This document shows, piece by piece, positions 26,621-35,528 of a DNA stretch of 64,000 bases. Source of the stretch: Sediminitomix flava. Its GTDB lineage: Bacteria; Bacteroidota; Bacteroidia; Cytophagales; Flammeovirgaceae. The stretch covers positions 1-64,000 of the forward strand of contig NZ_QGDO01000007.1 of NCBI RefSeq assembly GCF_003149185.1, given 5' to 3'. A model generated the notes under the pieces. The model was not told where the DNA came from. It worked only from the letters and a program-made list of their open reading frames with translations, and did no database searches. The position numbers were made by a program, and so were the translations under genes. Each line of letters begins with the position of its first letter. Within the stretch, counting starts at the first letter, position 1.

Positions 26621-27904
26621 TTAAGATAAAGCAGTTTTATAAGTATCTAAAGCTCTTTCTCGGGCATATGAATGTTCTACTATAGGTTGAGGGTAAGTCA
26701 AGCTTTGAAATTCTGGACACCACTTTCGGATATAATCCATTTTTGGATCAAACTTTTTGACTTGACTAGTAGGGTTGAAAATTCTAAAGTAAGGAACAGC
26801 GTCACAACCTGTTGATGCAGCCCATTGCCAATTTCCAACATTAGAAGATAACTCAAAATCTAAGAGTTTTTTGGCAAAATAAGCTTCACCCCATCGCCAA
26901 TCAATCAGAAGATGTTTACAAAGGAAACTAGCAACAATCATTCTAACTCGATTGTGCATATACCCAGTCGTGTTTAATTCTTTCATTCCTGCATCTACAA
27001 TTGGATAGCCAGTTTCACCTTTACACCATTTTTCAAACTCAGCTTCATTATTTCGCCATTTCACAGTATCATATTTTGGCTTGAAATTACTAGATACAGT
27101 ATTCGGGAAATGATACAATATTTGCATAAAAAACTCTCTCCAAATCAATTCACTTAAGAAAGTCTCTGAGCGATCTAGTGCATAATTAACTATTTTACGC
27201 ACACTAACTGTCCCAAATCTTAAGTGAGGACTGAGTAAGGATGTTCCATTGATGGAAGGTTTGTCTCTAATATTTTCGTAATCTTCTACAATATCAAGGT
27301 GATAGGGCAGGACTTTTATTTCTGAAGGCTGAATTCCAATGTCGTCTTTTAATGAAAATTCAAAATCTGTTTTCAATAAATTGAGTTCTTCTAAGCTATA
27401 TGTAAGTTCTTGACTATGCTGTCTGGTGAATTTTTTAAGCCACTTTCTCTTAAATGGAGAAAAGACCGTATATGGTTTTCCATCATCTTTTAAGACATCA
27501 TTTCCTTCGAAAATCACTTGATCTTTAAAGCTTTCTGACGCAATACCATGTTTTTCTAAAAAAGTAGTAATTTCTTGATCTCGATTTATAGCGTAGGGTT
27601 CATAATCGTGATTCCAGAATACTTTATTGATATCATAATCAGCATTCAGCTTTTCAAAGATTTCATTTGGTTTCCCTTTTTGAAGAAGAACACCACTATC
27701 TGCCTTTTTTATCTCGGTATTTATTTTCTCTAATTCATCGTAGATAAAGTTGACTCTAGGGTCATCACGTTCCAGATCATCAATGATTTGGGAGTCAAAA
27801 ATAAATAATAGCAGCGTGGGGAAGTCAGGGTTAATTGCATTGTAAATTGCTGTATTGTCTTCTAACCTTAAATCTCTTCTAAGCCAAACAATATTAATTT
27901 TCAT
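26621..27904 (-). CDS. phrB: Deoxyribodipyrimidine photolyase (cryptochrome/photolyase family)
   Basis: 427 residues. The N-terminal photolyase alpha/beta domain (INIVWLRRDLRLEDN) would bind the antenna cofactor. The C-terminal FAD domain has MHNRVRMIVASFL, DWRWGEAYFAKKLLDFELS and NWQWAASTGCDAVPYFRIFNP, the class I CPD-photolyase signatures. It repairs cyclobutane pyrimidine dimers using blue light. A cryptochrome-like or (6-4) function is possible but less likely given NWQWAASTG. Monocistronic. Confidence 0.92.
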   Translation of the reverse strand: MKINIVWLRRDLRLEDNTAIYNAINPDFPTLLLFIFDSQIIDDLERDDPRVNFIYDELEKINTEIKKADSGVLLQKGKPNEIFEKLNADYDINKVFWNHDYEPYAINRDQEITTFLEKHGIASESFKDQVIFEGNDVLKDDGKPYTVFSPFKRKWLKKFTRQHSQELTYSLEELNLLKTDFEFSLKDDIGIQPSEIKVLPYHLDIVEDYENIRDKPSINGTSLLSPHLRFGTVSVRKIVNYALDRSETFLSELIWREFFMQILYHFPNTVSSNFKPKYDTVKWRNNEAEFEKWCKGETGYPIVDAGMKELNTTGYMHNRVRMIVASFLCKHLLIDWRWGEAYFAKKLLDFELSSNVGNWQWAASTGCDAVPYFRIFNPTSQVKKFDPKMDYIRKWCPEFQSLTYPQPIVEHSYARERALDTYKTALS

Positions 27905-28021
27905 AGTTATTTCAAGTTGTTCATGATATTAACTTTTGTGATAATAGATAGTTTGTTTTAGTATTTAAAATCTTCGGTATTTATCCGCAATAAAATGATA
28001 TATAGAAATTAAATTTTCAAA

Positions 28022-28058
28022 TAAAAAAGGTCTTTGTTCCATAGTAGAACAAAGACCT
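28022..28058 (-). terminator. ackA terminator
   Basis: Perfect 12-bp stem, AGGTCTTTGTTC (28028-28039) with GAACAAAGACCT (28047-28058), with a T-run on the minus strand, 30 bases after the ackA stop. Confidence 0.9.
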
Positions 28059-28087
28059 AATTATTAATTTATATCGAATAAAGAACC

Positions 28088-29290
28088 TTATTTAATAAGA
28101 TCTTGTGCTTGTCTAGCAATTTCTAGTTCCTCATTTGTAGGAACGATCAATACTTTTACATTTGAATCTTCAGCTTGGATTTCTCTGATTCCAGGTTTAC
28201 GTAAGCTGTTTTCTTCTTTATTCAATTTGATGCCACAGAAATCAAGTCCTTCAATAACTTCTTCACGTACAGCAGTATCATTTTCACCTACACCAGCAGT
28301 AAAAACAATTGCATCTACACCGTTAAGTGCTGCAATGTATGAACCGATATATTTCTTGATTCTGTAAGTATAAAGATCTCTAGCCATACGAGTCTGAGCA
28401 TCACCCGCATTGATTTTGTCTTCTACATCACGCATATCGCTGAAGCCTGTAAGTCCAAGCATACCTGACTTCTTGTTCAATAGGTTGTAGATTTCGTCAG
28501 TCTTCATATTTAGTTTTTCCTCCAAGAAGAAAATAACTGCAGGGTCAATATCTCCAGAACGAGTACCCATCATAAGACCAGCTAATGGAGAGAATCCCAT
28601 TGAAGTATCGATACACTTACCATCTTTTACTGCAGACATCGAACATCCGTTACCCAAGTGTACTGTGATGATTTTACTACCTTCTTTTGGCAGATTTAAA
28701 TATTCAAGTGTTTTTGCACTTACATATTTATGAGAAGTACCGTGCATACCGTAAGAACGTACATGATGCTCTTTGTACAATTCCTCAGGAATAGCGTAAC
28801 GGTAAGCGTGAGCAGGCATAGTTTGGTGGAATGCCGTATCGAAAACAGCCACTTGCTTTGCAGAGCTAAAGATTTCTGTACAAACTTTGATACCCTCTAA
28901 GTTGGCAGGGTTATGCAAAGGTGCTAAAGGAATAACTTCTTCAATTTTCGCCTCAACTTCTGGAGTAATCAAAGTAGTTTCATTGAAGTATTCGCCTCCA
29001 TGAACAACTCTATGACCTACAGCACTAACCTCATCTGGGTTTTGGATAACTCCAATTTCAGCATCAGTCAATAAGTTTACCACTTCAGAAAGTCCTACTT
29101 TATGGTTCGGGATTGGAAACTCTTTTACCACTTTCTTCTCCTCACCGTTAATGAAAGTTTTGTGAGAAATATTCCCTACTTCCAAACCGATTCTTTCCAC
29201 AATACCACTAGTAAGTACAAGCTCACCATTCATATCAAACATTTGGTATTTGATAGATGAACTACCTGAGTTGATAACAAGAATTTTCAT
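28088..29290 (-). CDS. ackA: Acetate kinase
   Basis: 400 residues, the standard length. It opens with the phosphate-binding MKILVINSGSSSIKYQMF. Family motifs AVGHRVVHGGE, AVFDTAFHQTMP, HLGNGCSMSAV and TAGVGENDTAVREEV follow. It interconverts acetyl phosphate + ADP with acetate + ATP in the cytoplasm. It lies downstream of pta on the same strand with an 84-bp gap that contains a hairpin. Confidence 0.97.
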   Translation of the reverse strand: MKILVINSGSSSIKYQMFDMNGELVLTSGIVERIGLEVGNISHKTFINGEEKKVVKEFPIPNHKVGLSEVVNLLTDAEIGVIQNPDEVSAVGHRVVHGGEYFNETTLITPEVEAKIEEVIPLAPLHNPANLEGIKVCTEIFSSAKQVAVFDTAFHQTMPAHAYRYAIPEELYKEHHVRSYGMHGTSHKYVSAKTLEYLNLPKEGSKIITVHLGNGCSMSAVKDGKCIDTSMGFSPLAGLMMGTRSGDIDPAVIFFLEEKLNMKTDEIYNLLNKKSGMLGLTGFSDMRDVEDKINAGDAQTRMARDLYTYRIKKYIGSYIAALNGVDAIVFTAGVGENDTAVREEVIEGLDFCGIKLNKEENSLRKPGIREIQAEDSNVKVLIVPTNEELEIARQAQDLIK

Positions 29291-29331
29291 ATATGATTTA
29301 TAATTTTAAAATACTCGGCTAATTAAAAAAA

Positions 29332-29354
29332 GGACAGTTCTTTAAGAACTGTCC
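29332..29354 (-). terminator. Hairpin between pta and ackA
   Basis: GGACAGTTC (29332-29340) pairs with GAACTGTCC (29346-29354) around a TTTAA loop. On the minus strand it is followed by a run of T (TTTTTTTAATTAG). It has the form of an intrinsic terminator just after the pta stop, so ackA may be transcribed only in part from the pta promoter. Confidence 0.75.
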
Positions 29355-29374
29355 GTGATATATGTTTTACTCCC

Positions 29375-31474
29375 TTATTCAGCATTTTGTGCTTGAATAG
29401 CAGTAATCACTACTGTATTGATGATGTCATCAACTAGACATCCACGGCTAAGGTCGTTTACTGGTTTGTTCAAACCTTGAAGAACAGGACCAATTGCAAT
29501 AGCACCTGTTTCTCTTTGAACGGCCTTATAAGTGTTGTTACCTGTGTTCAAATCAGGGAAAATCAATACTGAAGCTTGACCAGCTACTGGTGAACCTGGC
29601 ATCTTTTGAGCACCTACTTTTGCATCTACAGCAGCGTCATATTGGATAGGACCATCCAATTTCACTTCAGGATTACGTTCTTTGGCAATCTTTGTAGCGT
29701 TTCTTACTTTTTCTACATCTTCACCTTTACCTGAAGCTCCAGAAGAGTATGAAAGAAGAGCTACTTTCGGCTCAACATTAAATGCCGCAGCAGTTTCTGC
29801 AGAAGTCAATGCAATTTCAGCCAATTGCTCTGAGTTCGGGTTAGGGTTAACAGCACAGTCACCATAAACCAAAACTCTGTCTTCCAATGCCATAAAGAAT
29901 ACTGAAGATACTACTGAACACCCAGGTTTAGTTTTGATCAACTGAAGTGCAGGACGGATAGTTGCAGAAGTTGTATTGATAGCACCAGATACCATACCAT
30001 CAGCATCTCCTGTCATTACCATCATTGTACCGTAGTATGACTCATCTGCTGCCAAATCTCTAGCAACATCCATAGTTACTCCTTTATGCTTTCTCATCTC
30101 GAAGATTTGTTCGGCATAAGACTCAAATTTAGGAGACTCTGTAGGATTTACTACGTTTACTTTATCTAGGTCTAAAAGGATACCGTTTTTAGTGATAACC
30201 TCTTGTAGTTCTTCTTTATTTCCTAGTAGAGTAAGGTTTACAATTTCTCTTTCAAGAAGGTCAGCTGTAGCCATCAAGATACGAGGATCTTTACCTTCTG
30301 GAAGTACGATATGTTGTTTGTTTGCTTTTGCTTTTTGTACAAGGTTGTACGTAAACATCTTAGGCGTAATACCATTTGATGTAATTGAAGTAAACCTGTT
30401 GTCCATTTTTTCAATGTCAACATGCTCTTCAAAAGCTTTTAAGCAAATCGCAATTTTTTCTTTATCTCTAGCTTTAAGACTAGCTTCAATATCTTTTACC
30501 AAAGCAGAAGTCTCATACGTATTTGTCTCTACAGAAAGAATTGGAAGTGGATCAGGAAGACCTTCCAGTAGTTTATAAATTGAGCTTTGAGGCTCTAAAC
30601 CAGTTGAAAGTAGAATACCTGAAATATTAGGATAATTCTTTGATAAGCTAGCTTGAAGACAACCAGTAATGATATCACCTCTATCTCCAGGAGTGATTAC
30701 AAGACAATCTTCACGAAGTCGGCCAAGGAAGTTTTGCATTTCCATGGCAGCTACAGAGTAATCATGAACTAAAGTATCCAGTCTTTCTTCACCCCAAAGT
30801 ACTTTTGCGTTCAATTCTTCTGCTACATCGCGTAGAGAAGGGCTATTTAGTCTTGGGATACATGGAATAACCGATAAAGTATAATCTCTATTGTCATAGA
30901 GTTTATTCAATTCTGTAATTAGCTCTTCACGAATTTCATTTGAAGCTCTGTTAATTACCACGCCAGCAACCTGACACTCTCTTTCTAAGTAAGAGTCTAC
31001 TGTTAACCTTGTAGGAGTAAGGGCATCTTGTACATTCTTTTGGTGTGCGTTACCCAAAACAAGTACTGGAATACCTAAGTTTTTAGCGATATCTGCGTTG
31101 TGATTGAACTCAAAAGCAGAACCTTCACCACTAAAATCAGAGCTTGTCAATAAGATAAAATCACACTTACTTTCTAGCGCTTTATATTTCTCTATGATTT
31201 TGCTGAGCATTTCATTGTATTGCCCTTTAGCAATCATAGCGTGCGCTTCAGTTTTAGTGAAAGCGTATGATTCTTCGTAAGTCTGGTTTAAGTTGAAGTG
31301 TGAAATGATTAGGTCAATGTCTACGTCCTTCTTGCCTGCAGCAGGCTCAGAAATCAATGGACGGAAGAAACCTACTTTTGAAGTTTTGCGAAGTACATGG
31401 TCAATAATACCAAGTGCCAAAAGTGATTTACCACTTTTAGTCTCTGCTGTACTAATGAAGATGGATTTAGCCAT
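29375..31474 (-). CDS. pta: Phosphate acetyltransferase, long form
   Basis: 699 residues. It has an N-terminal P-loop/CobB-like domain (FISTAETKSGKSLLALG), a central DRTGG domain (about 215-330), and the catalytic PTA_PTB domain from about 370 (HIVLPEGKDPRILMAT, ending with KPVNDLSRGCLVDDI). It converts acetyl-CoA + phosphate to acetyl phosphate. The long form is usually allosterically regulated through its N-terminal half. With ackA it forms the overflow-acetate and acetate-assimilation route; acs lies 16 kb away. Confidence 0.95.
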   Translation of the reverse strand: MAKSIFISTAETKSGKSLLALGIIDHVLRKTSKVGFFRPLISEPAAGKKDVDIDLIISHFNLNQTYEESYAFTKTEAHAMIAKGQYNEMLSKIIEKYKALESKCDFILLTSSDFSGEGSAFEFNHNADIAKNLGIPVLVLGNAHQKNVQDALTPTRLTVDSYLERECQVAGVVINRASNEIREELITELNKLYDNRDYTLSVIPCIPRLNSPSLRDVAEELNAKVLWGEERLDTLVHDYSVAAMEMQNFLGRLREDCLVITPGDRGDIITGCLQASLSKNYPNISGILLSTGLEPQSSIYKLLEGLPDPLPILSVETNTYETSALVKDIEASLKARDKEKIAICLKAFEEHVDIEKMDNRFTSITSNGITPKMFTYNLVQKAKANKQHIVLPEGKDPRILMATADLLEREIVNLTLLGNKEELQEVITKNGILLDLDKVNVVNPTESPKFESYAEQIFEMRKHKGVTMDVARDLAADESYYGTMMVMTGDADGMVSGAINTTSATIRPALQLIKTKPGCSVVSSVFFMALEDRVLVYGDCAVNPNPNSEQLAEIALTSAETAAAFNVEPKVALLSYSSGASGKGEDVEKVRNATKIAKERNPEVKLDGPIQYDAAVDAKVGAQKMPGSPVAGQASVLIFPDLNTGNNTYKAVQRETGAIAIGPVLQGLNKPVNDLSRGCLVDDIINTVVITAIQAQNAE

Positions 31475-31496
31475 TCTCTTATTTTATTCTATTTAA

Positions 31497-31879
31497 CAGT
31501 GCTATTATCAGAATCGTTTATACAGAATGAAGAGTACATAATTTAAATGTCATTCTGACATTAATTATGCGCACACTTTTCCTCTATATAAATTATCAAT
31601 TTTCGTTTTCGAGATAAAAATAACCTTAAATAAGTCGCATCAACAAGTTTTGAAATGTTGTTGTTTGTTTATCCTTTTAAATATCAATGTAATTTTTAAT
31701 TAGTTTGTTCGTATGTGGTAGTAAATGAGTCTCTTAGATGTTAATGATAATAATTGTTAATGTTAAATTTCAACTGTTTACAAAAGTGAATGGAAATTCA
31801 TCCATTCAAAATATTAAGTGTTTTAAGTACTGTTTATGTGCTGTGATTACACAGAATCTTCAATGGTGAAAAAGCAGGA
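31497..31879. other. Gene-free spacer upstream of pta
   Basis: About 380 bp, AT-rich, with no protein-like frame, RNA gene or clear promoter box recognised. It should contain the pta promoter on the minus strand and the end of the transcript of the small membrane-protein gene. Confidence 0.5.
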
Positions 31880-32323
31880 CTACTCGAAGAGTTTTTTGTT
31901 GAAAAGCCTCTTTATTCTTTTAACCTCTTTTCTAAAAAGGATATGTGCAACAAGAGAGTGCAAGGGGAGAAGTAGTAAAATAATGACTGTATATAAGGAA
32001 TATTGATGAGCAGTAAAAAGTAAAAAGAAGATAAAGGATAATCCAAATAGCCAAGAACCGATCATGATTCTACTGCTTTGTAATAATTTATAGTCAAGAA
32101 AAAGCAAGCAACCTCTTCTTGTATCTTCTATTTTACCTTTTATAATAGGAGCGTAGTTAGCTTGTTTATTGGCTAATTCCTGTAAGGAAAAACCATCCGC
32201 ATCTATCACTCCTTGAAAATAGAAATCTTCAGAATCTGTCAATTGTTCTATTTTATATAGTAGCTCTTCCCTTTCATATGGGAGAATGATTGTTTGGCTT
32301 GTTTCTGGGAAAATAGTCATCAT
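31880..32323 (-). CDS. Small two-helix membrane protein, uncharacterised
   Basis: 147 residues. A soluble N-terminal half (ILPYEREELLYKIEQLT, FQGVIDADGFSLQ, YAPIIKGKIEDTRRGCLLFLDY) is followed by two hydrophobic helices (about 88-106 and 110-130) and a very basic tail (RKEVKRIKRLFNKK). Similar short proteins with an 'F.G.I....F.I' and 'P.I.GKIE.T..G' pattern occur across Bacteroidota without known function. The start is uncertain by one codon because two ATGs are adjacent. Confidence 0.6.
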   Translation of the reverse strand: MMTIFPETSQTIILPYEREELLYKIEQLTDSEDFYFQGVIDADGFSLQELANKQANYAPIIKGKIEDTRRGCLLFLDYKLLQSSRIMIGSWLFGLSFIFFLLFTAHQYSLYTVIILLLLPLHSLVAHILFRKEVKRIKRLFNKKLFE

Positions 32324-32356
32324 TCTTCAATTTACTTAACATCTATATAACAGAAA

Positions 32357-32400
32357 AGCGGATGTTTTCTCCCGAGAACATCCGCTATTTTTTTTTTTTT
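32357..32400. terminator. Terminator with a 14-T run, between tolC paralogue and membrane-protein gene
   Basis: AGCGGATGTT (32357-32366) pairs with AACATCCGCT (32377-32386). The plus strand continues with about 14 T and the minus strand with TTTT. For the minus-strand TolC gene it lies about 30 bp after the stop. The long T-run points the other way, although no plus-strand gene precedes it. Confidence 0.6.
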
Positions 32401-32417
32401 CGATACAAGTAAATTTA

Positions 32418-33845
32418 TTAACTGGCAGCTATTTTTTCATTGCGTTCAAAATCATAAAGTGTAAGCATTCTTAGTTGGTAGTAAGCTACCCAGAATTCTT
32501 TCAAAGCATATAAATAGTTCCTTTTCGCAACGTCTTTTGAGTTTTGGGCAAAGTTCCAGTCTGTAACTGAAATTTCACTATTTAAATATTGCTCTTTTGC
32601 TACTTGAAAACGTCTTTCAGCTCTTTCTTCTGTTTTTTTAGAGATTCTGACCTTGGTTCTTAAAATCGGAATTTGTTTGGCTAGAATATATACTTGTTGC
32701 GTGAAATCTAGTTCTTCTTGTTTAATAGAACTCTCAGTCAGTTCTTGACTTGAAATCGCTCTTTGCAATTTCGCCTTTCTTTCTCCCCAATCTACAATTG
32801 GTATTGTAAGGCTCAAGTTTACTTTTTGAAAAGCATCTGGAGCATAGTACATATCATCAACATGTTCTGCATTGTTGTAGAATCTTACACTAGCGCCAAG
32901 ATTTATATTTGGTCTCACATCTGCTCTTGCCTGTTTTACATTTCTTTCGGCCTCCAAGCGTCTTCTAGTAAAGGCTAAATATTTTTCTCGATTCCTTTTT
33001 GCTTGAGTGATAGCTTCTTCAGGGGGAACTGAGAAGTTTGGTATTTCATCAGGGACATAGAGTGTTATCTGATCATTCTTTGGCAATCCTAAATAGTTAT
33101 TCAAAGTGATCATGGCTTTTTCCGACTCTAATTTTGCCGTTGCATAATCTCTTTGAGCGGTCATTACGTTGATTTCCATTTGCAGCAATTCATCCTCGTT
33201 CAGTTCATCTTTTTTCTGAGCATAGATTAATTGGTTGGAACGGTAGTTCTTTCCTGCAATGTCTAGATTAATTTGCGAAATCAACAAGTTGAAGAATAGT
33301 TGAGTGCTTGAATAAGACACATATTCTAATTCTTCTGCATATTTTTTTAATGCTTCTTGGTACTTCATTGGGATAATTTTCTGATCCCATTTCATTGCGT
33401 TAAAACCAAAAAGACGTTGATTAAAACCAAATTCAAATACGTCACCAGCAAAAGAAGGTGCACTTTCTATTAACTGATACCTATTTAAAGAGGTACTCAT
33501 ATAAATAGAACCTCCCGTTTGTGGGATTTCCTGATAAATATTGAGTTTAGAAAATGTATTTATATTTTGAGTAACTGTAGACGAAAGCGTATCATTTTGA
33601 ATATCATAAGCTTTTGTCCTTGAATACTCAGGTAAAGTAGTTGTTAAAGAGATTTTTGGTTTAAATCTAGGAGTGAAGGTTCTGTAATCCCAGTATTTAT
33701 TTTTCTTACGAGAACGAGCTTGTTGGGCAGCCAATGAGTTATCTTTCGCAAGTAAGATAACTTCGGATAAATGGAAGTTAAATTCTTGCGCAAAAGAGAC
33801 TTGACATATTAAAATGATTACTAAGGTTACTAGGCACTTTTTCAT
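32418..33845 (-). CDS. TolC-family outer-membrane efflux protein (orphan)
   Basis: 475 residues with a signal peptide ending VSFAQ. Two OEP repeats of long coiled helices are separated by PIVDWGERKAKLQ, the TolC hallmark before the second repeat. It shares many features with the TolC-family protein in the efflux operon at 55 kb: PIVDWG, the ending YQLR-LTL-DFE, and the same overall length. They are therefore paralogues. No adaptor or pump gene is adjacent here, so it may serve pumps encoded elsewhere. Confidence 0.9.
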   Translation of the reverse strand: MKKCLVTLVIILICQVSFAQEFNFHLSEVILLAKDNSLAAQQARSRKKNKYWDYRTFTPRFKPKISLTTTLPEYSRTKAYDIQNDTLSSTVTQNINTFSKLNIYQEIPQTGGSIYMSTSLNRYQLIESAPSFAGDVFEFGFNQRLFGFNAMKWDQKIIPMKYQEALKKYAEELEYVSYSSTQLFFNLLISQINLDIAGKNYRSNQLIYAQKKDELNEDELLQMEINVMTAQRDYATAKLESEKAMITLNNYLGLPKNDQITLYVPDEIPNFSVPPEEAITQAKRNREKYLAFTRRRLEAERNVKQARADVRPNINLGASVRFYNNAEHVDDMYYAPDAFQKVNLSLTIPIVDWGERKAKLQRAISSQELTESSIKQEELDFTQQVYILAKQIPILRTKVRISKKTEERAERRFQVAKEQYLNSEISVTDWNFAQNSKDVAKRNYLYALKEFWVAYYQLRMLTLYDFERNEKIAAS

Positions 33846-34109
33846 CTTCCCACAAAAACTCTTTTACCAATCGTTTGCTTTAAAAGTGTCTTGAATATTC
33901 AATAAAAATTCAAGTAAGAATACAAATTTAAAAATACTGTTTCATAATATCAGTATTTCTTTAGTATTTGACTATAATCTTTAAATTTTTTACCAAATAT
34001 TTGAAAATCATTAAAAGTTCAACATCTACTTAAGAACAATAAAAAGTGGAGATGTCCTTTTTCTAAGAAGATTAACTTCATTAAGCCGTAAAAAATTGTT
34101 TTTTATCCG

Positions 34110-34117
34110 TATATTTG
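34110..34117 (+). promoter_or_regulatory. Promoter -7 box for infC
   Basis: TATATTTG matches the Bacteroidota -7 consensus TAnnTTTG. No good TTG lies 19-21 bases upstream. It overlaps the TTG that would be an alternative infC start, which argues for translation from the ATG at 34166. Confidence 0.5.
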
Positions 34118-34165
34118 TTCCCAAATTTCAAAAATACGTCTTCATACATTTCAAAAAAAGAATTA

Positions 34166-34699
34166 ATGGCAGAAATCCGTTATAGGGTAAACGAACAAAT
34201 CCGCGCTAGAGAGGTGAGGGTTGTAGGAGAAAATGATAATATAGAAAATGGTGTCTATTCTAGAGATGAGGCTCTTCGTCTTGCCAACGAGGAAGGATTA
34301 GACCTAGTTGAGATTTCTCCAAATGCTAAACCACCAGTTTGTAAGGTTACTGATTACACTAAATTTAAGTACGACCTTAAGAAGCGCCAAAAAGAATTAA
34401 AAGCTAAAGCTGCTAAAACTGTAGTTAAAGAGATTCGTTTCGGACCTAACACCGATGACCACGATTTGAACTTTAAGCAAAACCATGCGATCAAGTTCTT
34501 AAAAGAAGGTTTTAAAGTAAAGGCATACGTACAATTCTACGGACGTTCAATTATCTATAAAGATAGAGGACGTGAGTTGTTAGAGCGTTTTGCTCAAAAC
34601 TTGGAAGAATACGGAAAAGTTGAACAATCTATCCGTCAGGAAGGTCGCCGAATGATCTTGTTTATTGCTCCAAATAAAGCACCAGGAGCGAAAAAATAA
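34166..34699 (+). CDS. infC: Translation initiation factor IF-3
   Basis: 177 residues from the ATG. The N-domain begins [17 protein letters not shown] and contains [29 protein letters not shown]. The linker is Lys-rich ([23 protein letters not shown]), and the C-domain ends [14 protein letters not shown]-3 binds the 30S subunit and proofreads start-codon selection. The frame is open upstream to a TTG at 34115, but that codon lies in a promoter-like box. Many bacteria start infC at AUU for autoregulation; this one appears to use AUG. It is the first gene of infC-rpmI-rplT. Confidence 0.96.
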   Translation: MAEIRYRVNEQIRAREVRVVGENDNIENGVYSRDEALRLANEEGLDLVEISPNAKPPVCKVTDYTKFKYDLKKRQKELKAKAAKTVVKEIRFGPNTDDHDLNFKQNHAIKFLKEGFKVKAYVQFYGRSIIYKDRGRELLERFAQNLEEYGKVEQSIRQEGRRMILFIAPNKAPGAKK

Positions 34700-34701
34700 A
34701 T

Positions 34702-34732
34702 TTGATATTCGAAAAATTATTATTTATATTTG
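34702..34732 (+). promoter_or_regulatory. Promoter inside infC-rpmI spacer
   Basis: TTG at 34702-34704, a 20-bp spacer, then TATATTTG at 34725-34732. This is a good fit to the Bacteroidota -33/-7 consensus. It would start a transcript about 120 nt upstream of rpmI, just before the structured leader. Confidence 0.65.
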
Positions 34733-34859
34733 CACGCCCATTTGAGAAAATGGGTGTTGTTTGTTGAAAAAGGTTTTGCCGAGGCCCTTTTGGCTGCCGT
34801 AGGCTGGCTGGTTTTTCAACTATGTTTAATTATCGGTTTTCCGATTAAATTTTACAAAA
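34733..34859 (+). promoter_or_regulatory. Structured 5' leader of rpmI-rplT, candidate L20 autoregulatory element
   Basis: Three foldable parts are visible. A 9-bp stem at 34735-34743 / 34748-34756 is capped by a GAGA (GNRA) tetraloop. A long-range 9-bp stem, GTTGAAAAA (34763-34771) with TTTTTCAAC (34812-34820), encloses a GC-rich 40-nt core with GGCC/GGCT-type pairings. A small ATCGG-TTTT-CCGAT hairpin lies at 34832-34845, just before the rpmI ATG. The core is strikingly GC-rich for this genome. L20 is known to bind rpmI leader RNAs in other phyla to repress its own operon; that this one does so is inference. Confidence 0.6.
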
Positions 34860-35054
34860 ATGCCAAAAGTAAAAACTAAATCAGGCGCTAAAAAGCGCTT
34901 TAAGTTGACAGGTACAGGTAAAATCAAAAGAAAGCACGCTTTCAAAAGCCACATCTTGACTAAAAAAGAAACTAAGCAGAAGAGAAATCTTACTAAAACT
35001 GGCTTGGTAGATAAGTCTGACGTGAAAAACGTAAAAGCAATGTTGAATATCTAA
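34860..35054 (+). CDS. rpmI: 50S ribosomal protein L35
   Basis: 64 residues, highly basic, with the L35 start [20 protein letters not shown], then [16 protein letters not shown]. It has the standard length and the conserved infC-rpmI-rplT order. It lies behind a separate promoter and leader, which suggests ribosomal-protein control independent of infC. Confidence 0.98.
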   Translation: MPKVKTKSGAKKRFKLTGTGKIKRKHAFKSHILTKKETKQKRNLTKTGLVDKSDVKNVKAMLNI

Positions 35055-35108
35055 TCCAGATATTTTACAGTATTTCTAATTATTTGATTTTAAAAACATT
35101 TATATAAA

Positions 35109-35453
35109 ATGCCTAGATCGGTCAATCACGTAGCTTCAAGAGCTAGAAGAAAAAAGATCCTAAAACTTGCGAAGGGTTATTGGGGTAGAAGAAAGAACGT
35201 TTGGACAGTATCTAAAAATGCTGTTGAAAAAGGTCTTGTTTATGCTTACAGAGACAGAAAGCAAAAGAAAAGAGAATTCAGATCTCTTTGGATTGTAAGA
35301 ATCAATGCTGCTGCTCGTTTGCACGGAATGTCTTACTCTCAATTGATGGGTAAATTGAACAAGTCTGAAATTGAATTGAACAGAAAAGTTCTTGCTGACT
35401 TGGCGATGAACCACCCTGAAGCATTCAAAGCTGTTGTTGAAAAAGTAAAATAA
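35109..35453 (+). CDS. rplT: 50S ribosomal protein L20
   Basis: 114 residues, with [20 protein letters not shown] in the long N-terminal extension and [16 protein letters not shown] in the globular part. It is an assembly protein of the large subunit and, in studied bacteria, a translational repressor of rpmI-rplT. It is 54 bp after rpmI and ends at a strong terminator. Confidence 0.98.
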   Translation: MPRSVNHVASRARRKKILKLAKGYWGRRKNVWTVSKNAVEKGLVYAYRDRKQKKREFRSLWIVRINAAARLHGMSYSQLMGKLNKSEIELNRKVLADLAMNHPEAFKAVVEKVK

Positions 35454-35475
35454 TTTACTCTTTCTCTAACAAAAT

Positions 35476-35514
35476 AAAAGGCTGTTTTCTTAATGAAAAC
35501 AGCCTTTTTTATTA
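35476..35514. terminator. Terminator of infC-rpmI-rplT
   Basis: AAAAGGCTGTTTTC (35476-35489) pairs with GAAAACAGCCTTTT (35495-35508), followed by a T-run. It has A-rich DNA on the other side, so it can also stop the convergent GH3-like gene. Confidence 0.9.
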
Positions 35515-35528
35515 TCTCTTTGTTTAGT

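Noticed and set aside
34115-34165. IF-3 starting at a TTG 51 bases earlier
   Set aside because: The TTG lies in a promoter-like box and the added residues have no IF-3 character.
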